This document shows positions 62,001 to 64,000 of a DNA stretch of 64,000 nt, in pieces. The notes under the pieces were generated by a model. The model saw only the letters and a list, made by a program, of their open reading frames with translations, searched no databases and was not told where the DNA came from. Each line of letters opens with the position of its first letter. Within the stretch, counting starts at the first letter, position 1. Made by a program: the position numbers and the translations under genes. The DNA is from Pythium myriotylum (taxonomy: Eukaryota; Oomycota; Peronosporomycetes; Pythiales; Pythiaceae), in NCBI GenBank assembly GCA_023091665.1, contig JALJCQ010000003.1, positions 2,294,001 to 2,358,000 of the forward strand, in the 5' to 3' direction.

Positions 62001-62453
62001 CAAGTCGTTGAGCTAGAGGCCGAAGTTGCGTCCTTGAAAAAGCACAAGGAAACCCTGACCGAGCACAAGAGCTCGAAGGAGTCGTTCCTCGAGAAGGAGA
62101 ACCTCGAGCTGCTGGTTGAAGTCCGTCAGCTGAAGAAGCGACTCGAGAGTCGAGGCATTTTGGCCTCTGCAGCATCGACTTATCGCTCAGCCGCCACGAT
62201 GGACGACGACGTCGCTGCGTTCGAGGCTTCAGCCAAGGCTGCAAGTGCACTGCTGGCCGAGCCATCGGCTGTGAGCGCGTTTGGCGATATGACGCCGGCG
62301 AAATCCGAAGCGACGGACAAGCCCGAGCCGGCGCAGACCAAACCAGCGAGCGCCAAGAAAAGCGGCAATGGGCTGAGCAGCTTCCTCATGTCTTCATCGT
62401 CAGCAGCAGCAGAAGAAGAGGAGGAGGCACGACCCGCGTGCTCACAACAGTAG
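56022..62453 (+). CDS. Kinesin-7 (CENP-E)-like motor with very long coiled coil
   Basis: Intronless, 2143 residues from ATG 56022; the frame upstream starts with TTG. The motor domain is N-terminal: IAVCIRVRPLNEREK, P-loop YGQTSSGKTYTM (about 102-113), VSFVEIYNEVVKDLL, switch I NDKSSRSHSIFRI (about 220), switch II LVDLAGSE (about 263), and INKSLLTLSRVINSLA. The end of the motor (STLQFAARAKTIQTSASVNE) is typical of kinesin-7/CENP-E. A disordered basic linker follows (about 415-520), then some 1550 residues of nearly unbroken heptad coiled coil, and a short Ala/Ser-rich tail. Plus-end motors of this type move and hold chromosomes at kinetochores. A CENP-E-like role is inferred from motor class and length. 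A 6.4-kb intronless gene is notable. Confidence 0.9.
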   Translation: MEPVPEAASGGEAETIAVCIRVRPLNEREKRHGDARVLRAVSQLKLISLTDAEGAPLPGKQNVFQYDHIFDERASTRAMYEAVARRIVRSALDGINGTIFAYGQTSSGKTYTMTGNGGLPFQDDHAPGILQLAVEDIFAYIEQSTDRDFLLRVSFVEIYNEVVKDLLNPSEKGLNLKLREDPRKGVYVESREEIITNYEDILRLLHDGNARRTVGTTAMNDKSSRSHSIFRIVIESKQKSPSRRQSEDGVDGAVLVASLSLVDLAGSESMRHTAAEGVRQREAGNINKSLLTLSRVINSLATAGPATQNAPFRDSKLTRLLQNSLDGNTRTLIICCVTPADRYIEETKSTLQFAARAKTIQTSASVNEVLDDQAQLRRLKREVHELKKLVHGDEAYNALKAENELLQHEQNKNKAEIARLLGLMLSSSSAGVRELASARSTRRHKRMRETWHPGDFSANMVAKTLRTERSPNPQPRKRAFGEAKENIDPQNLMAALDDAGDNDGDDDHDERARRRVSDPISDTGSRDGELQQLKQLVEMLENAVAEHRESSRIEEEDEDLEARVTRLVGDCRALVAAARTNEQLAGDHEVLKMAAEELQMRLQLSQDQENQELENTKELLEHVKREMAGVQDENQSLQQEKEAWATERRAMEDEMATLRAQLEALSGLDGAADGEHERERTLRELARQNEHLTNLMAKMKQETEEMQRSYEEKAAELEVNAKRDIEELSSQLQEAFVELEEHKLEKEEEITKLEEELLAKSDELEQKLAEFASRESQLQDEIASLKATLATSGDVEEAQASLLKQVDELKEENDRVVSERSQLMDAMVELEEQLQKVQSNTESQFAAEKNELSARLAEVERERDAALAKLEQLRSDQEDNAVERIRALEQELAQAQSELAEASNDQEAEANRADEAVRALESARADMEKLLEAHKREIEAITADAAQRLNAMQQERESMVANLHAVLAEKDVQLKQSEAAEAEARSYRDFLQGEMDDMSQKVANLENAKAHFANENSHLRQQLTDLNNEMLQVPDTLASEIEELTEKIESLRAELDIKTANEKILTTEIKKSLMRTADLEAQLADKTGETNRLQESLQALDEEKAVWLQKSASSEELQGEIVRMREERWGLATKWEETEAALTKERRETQRLSAELRELEAERETLDKEKETLAKSLEEKESKVRQLASELDATQTEKAALEDLVSELEGKFEVLEIAKKSLDESLAVRVAEVATKTTENAELRAQIETAESELQSLRTQLEEHQLQSSSSTAAEVGVLHEQIQSLEKQCEELSTSQESLREEVAAAKQSKSDLVEELSALESQLMALSEEKLDLQAKLDSAVAALDDSSAKTVEEIEKVQVLTRDLEVARNDLSQVIAAKTELMDSQRRLSATVEDLKAKLAEKEQQLAAQAAMPATNYADELAAVTLRLETESQLRERAELDAKSYEEALEMMRDDFKHKLEALKSSQIAAQETLASKKSLEADMAKLKLELTRAKEEQDELRYQNQQRLLSTQGAESLLKETVEMLEQELAASKDTLAKTEAEWKSRAQQAEQQFRRLESELHLATSKESALKEKLKSTEQQLATAKDTLVETENEWKNRAQQAEQHFRRLEAELQVANEERARLAELAEQSSASGKEIEELQSRIDSLVATKQHLQDKLEEREHFWSEQVDEVSRKGSFETSSLREQLQEAQDEVEAVKKFAEDQITQLRGSIEQNESELHELRRVSKQREVALSSQVEELETELSELRSTSREMRAKLNERDESNNEIVAELSGKVEQLTQQLSDVDEERGALAEQLNQLKAAMEKLEGEDYQHRNELEDLAESLKSAQLEAMHYHNQLAEVQQAKEKLDAVVETQRLRIDKLEKVKMTTETLEVFRKLKSDRQSLQLQVQKLEKQLKDVAASKALTKEAAEQQQSRLLRLKEEEVTMFKSHIEELKTHIDELKRAVQNEKDRNADMRQELQSVVDDIRDKAQQEVEDMRDVLKEKSEQVVELEAEVASLKKHKETLTEHKSSKESFLEKENLELLVEVRQLKKRLESRGILASAASTYRSAATMDDDVAAFEASAKAASALLAEPSAVSAFGDMTPAKSEATDKPEPAQTKPASAKKSGNGLSSFLMSSSSAAAEEEEEARPACSQQ

Positions 62454-62683
62454 GAAGTTAGGCAAATTGAAACTCATAATGTATGTAAACGATGCATCAA
62501 CGCTGTCGATCTTGGCGACATGGACTGGAAGGACTGATCTTGGAAGGAGGAAAGCACTTCATTGATGGCTATCCGACAGTCAATACAAGACACAGCAGCG
62601 TCGACGCAAATCCAAAGTGTGTATGAAGGAGTTAGTTTCTCTTTTCGCAGGGTCTCTATAGCAATAAAAACGACGGCAGACGA

Positions 62684-63790
62684 TCACCAATTTGTGTTGC
62701 TCGCCGACTCCACCTCGCGCTCCTCCTCGTACTCGATGTTGACGTACGGGCCCGACGCTACAACCACACCACAAGTCAGTCTCTCTATCTCTCGCAATCC
62801 CCTGAAGAGCTCCACCACTTACGCTTGGTCGGCTTCTTGGCCTTCTTGGCCGGCGCCGGCTTGCTGGAGGGCGCTTTCCGCTTCTTGGACGCGGGGCCCG
62901 TGCTGTCCTCGTCACTATCCTCGTCACTATCCTCGTCGTCGTCTTCCTCGCTTTCTTCGTCATCGTCGTCGCCGGCGCTAAAGTCCTCGAGGTCGCTCTC
63001 GTCCTCGTCAAAGTCCTCGACGTACTCGACAGCGCCGTCCTCTTCTTCCTCGTCGTCCTCCTCGCCTTCGAACTCCTCTTCGAACTCGCCCTCGCTCTCT
63101 TCCTCCATCTCCTGGTGCTCGCCCTTCTTGTCGAGCACCTTGGCGAACTCGCGCTCGGGAAAGTTGTAAATGTCACCGTAGGTGCCCTTCTGGAGTCGCT
63201 CGAGCAGCTCCTTGGTGATGGCCGTGTCGAGCTTGGCAGCGATCTCCGCTTTCTTCTCACGGCGCTTCTCTCTCCGCTCGATCTTCTTATTAATGACCAC
63301 GAGCTTGGGTTTGGTCTTGAGTCGCAGCTTGCGCATGCGCATGAGGTACTGGTGGATCTTGGTGAGGCGCTGCTTGTTTTTGTGGATGAGCTTCTTGGGC
63401 CAGAACTGCAAGTGCTCGTCGATCTGCCCGAGCGACTTGGTGTAGTTCTTGCTCAGCTTGACGCGCTCCCAGAGCCGGTTGGGCGTGTGCGCGCGCTCGA
63501 TCGTCTTCATGTAGAGGTAGCAGACGCCGTCGTGCTCGCGCACGGTCGCGTACCGACTGTTGGCCAGCGGACACGCGTTGCGGTTGCAGAGCCCCGTGAC
63601 GTTGTACTCGTTGCGGCAGAACATGGCGCCCGTGCCCGGCAGTCTACCAACACAACACGAGCAAGGATGCGTCAGAGAACGGATGCGTCTGTTTACATAA
63701 TAAAAAGAGAGAGAGAGAGACGACGTACTTGCTCTTGAAGGAGCAGAACTGGTTGGAGATGACGCCCCAGATGAGCTCGTCGTGCTGCAT
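62684..63790 (-). CDS. MAK16: MAK16-like 60S ribosome-biogenesis protein, three exons
   Basis: Exons 63729-63790, 62823-63643 and 62684-62757 join in frame (introns of 85 and 65 nt) to give 318 residues. MAK16 is a nucleolar RNA-binding factor needed for early pre-60S assembly. The first exon reads [20 protein letters not shown], the universal start. Then come [20 protein letters not shown] (conserved cysteines), [40 protein letters not shown] and [11 protein letters not shown] long Asp/Glu tract (about 190-270), a Lys-rich segment and a short last exon with [13 protein letters not shown] follow, all as in other MAK16 proteins. A GGCCAACGCC element lies about 88 bp upstream. Confidence 0.95.
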
Positions 63791-64000
63791 GGTGACGGCG
63801 CGAGGTCGGCGAGAAGGAGGCGGCGGGGGCTAATGGAGCTCTCCGTAGCTCTTCGCGGATTTGGTTGGAACGCGAAAGGCCAACGCCACCAACGGCTTTT
63901 CCACCAATCCGAAAGCAGCATTTGTCTATCATATACATTATTGGTTGAAATGGTATGTATCTATTTGATTTGATTGGATATAAACCGACAGAATGGTGTA
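63791..64000. promoter_or_regulatory. MAK16 upstream region
   Basis: Contains GGCCAACGCC at 63878-63887. The last 90 bp are AT-rich. No further gene is visible before the window ends. Confidence 0.4.

Overview
This is nuclear DNA of a eukaryote, most probably an oomycete (Phytophthora/Pythium-like water mould). The genes are compact and GC-rich with few short GT-AG introns (roughly 60-240 nt). Neighbouring genes are often divergent and share 200-500 bp promoters. There are two loci of the Crinkler (CRN) effector family and a PIF/Harbinger DNA transposon. The species cannot be named from the sequence alone.

Layout. 1-9 kb holds housekeeping genes: an SF1 UvrD-like helicase running off the left edge (-), a DDHD phospholipase (+), a four-exon BPHL-type alpha/beta hydrolase (+) and an unrecognised Cys-containing, His/Tyr-rich protein (-). 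9-12.3 kb shows no supportable gene. 12.3-16.9 kb is a degenerate repeat island: two diverged direct copies of a 0.4-0.6 kb repeat, a third partial copy, a perfect 27-bp-arm hairpin, a frameshifted CRN pseudogene and a fragment of a transposon-associated protein. 17-43.6 kb is dense and conserved: a CPA2 antiporter with an Ig-like ectodomain, an LC8-type dynein light chain, a protein with 11-residue repeats, a tandem NmrA-like protein, a TRAF-zinc-finger/LamG protein, RPS13, a small basic protein, phosphoglucomutase/phosphopentomutase, a BCAS3/ATG18-like protein, LAMTOR5, a PH protein, a small membrane protein, a NET-C2H2 regulator and a SAM/Myb-like protein. 43.6-51.8 kb is a second accessory island. 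It holds a 2.18-kb PIF/Harbinger element with 21-bp terminal inverted repeats and broken genes, then a CRN pseudogene with header, P-loop NTPase and restriction-endonuclease-like parts. 52-64 kb returns to housekeeping: a BROX-like BRO1 protein with a CaaX end, succinate-semialdehyde dehydrogenase, a 2143-residue kinesin-7-like motor and MAK16.

The conserved genes do not form one pathway. They cover membrane traffic and lysosomal signalling (BRO1, BCAS3, LAMTOR5, DDHD), microtubule motors (LC8, kinesin-7), ribosome production (RPS13, MAK16) and carbon metabolism. The two islands are where effector and transposon remnants collect. A short GCCAACG element, palindromic in its best examples, recurs 50-110 bp upstream of at least six of the housekeeping start codons on either strand.

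Exon boundaries were placed by hand from GT-AG sites and reading-frame continuity. Family assignments rest on motif recognition, not on database searches. No tRNA, rRNA or CRISPR was seen.
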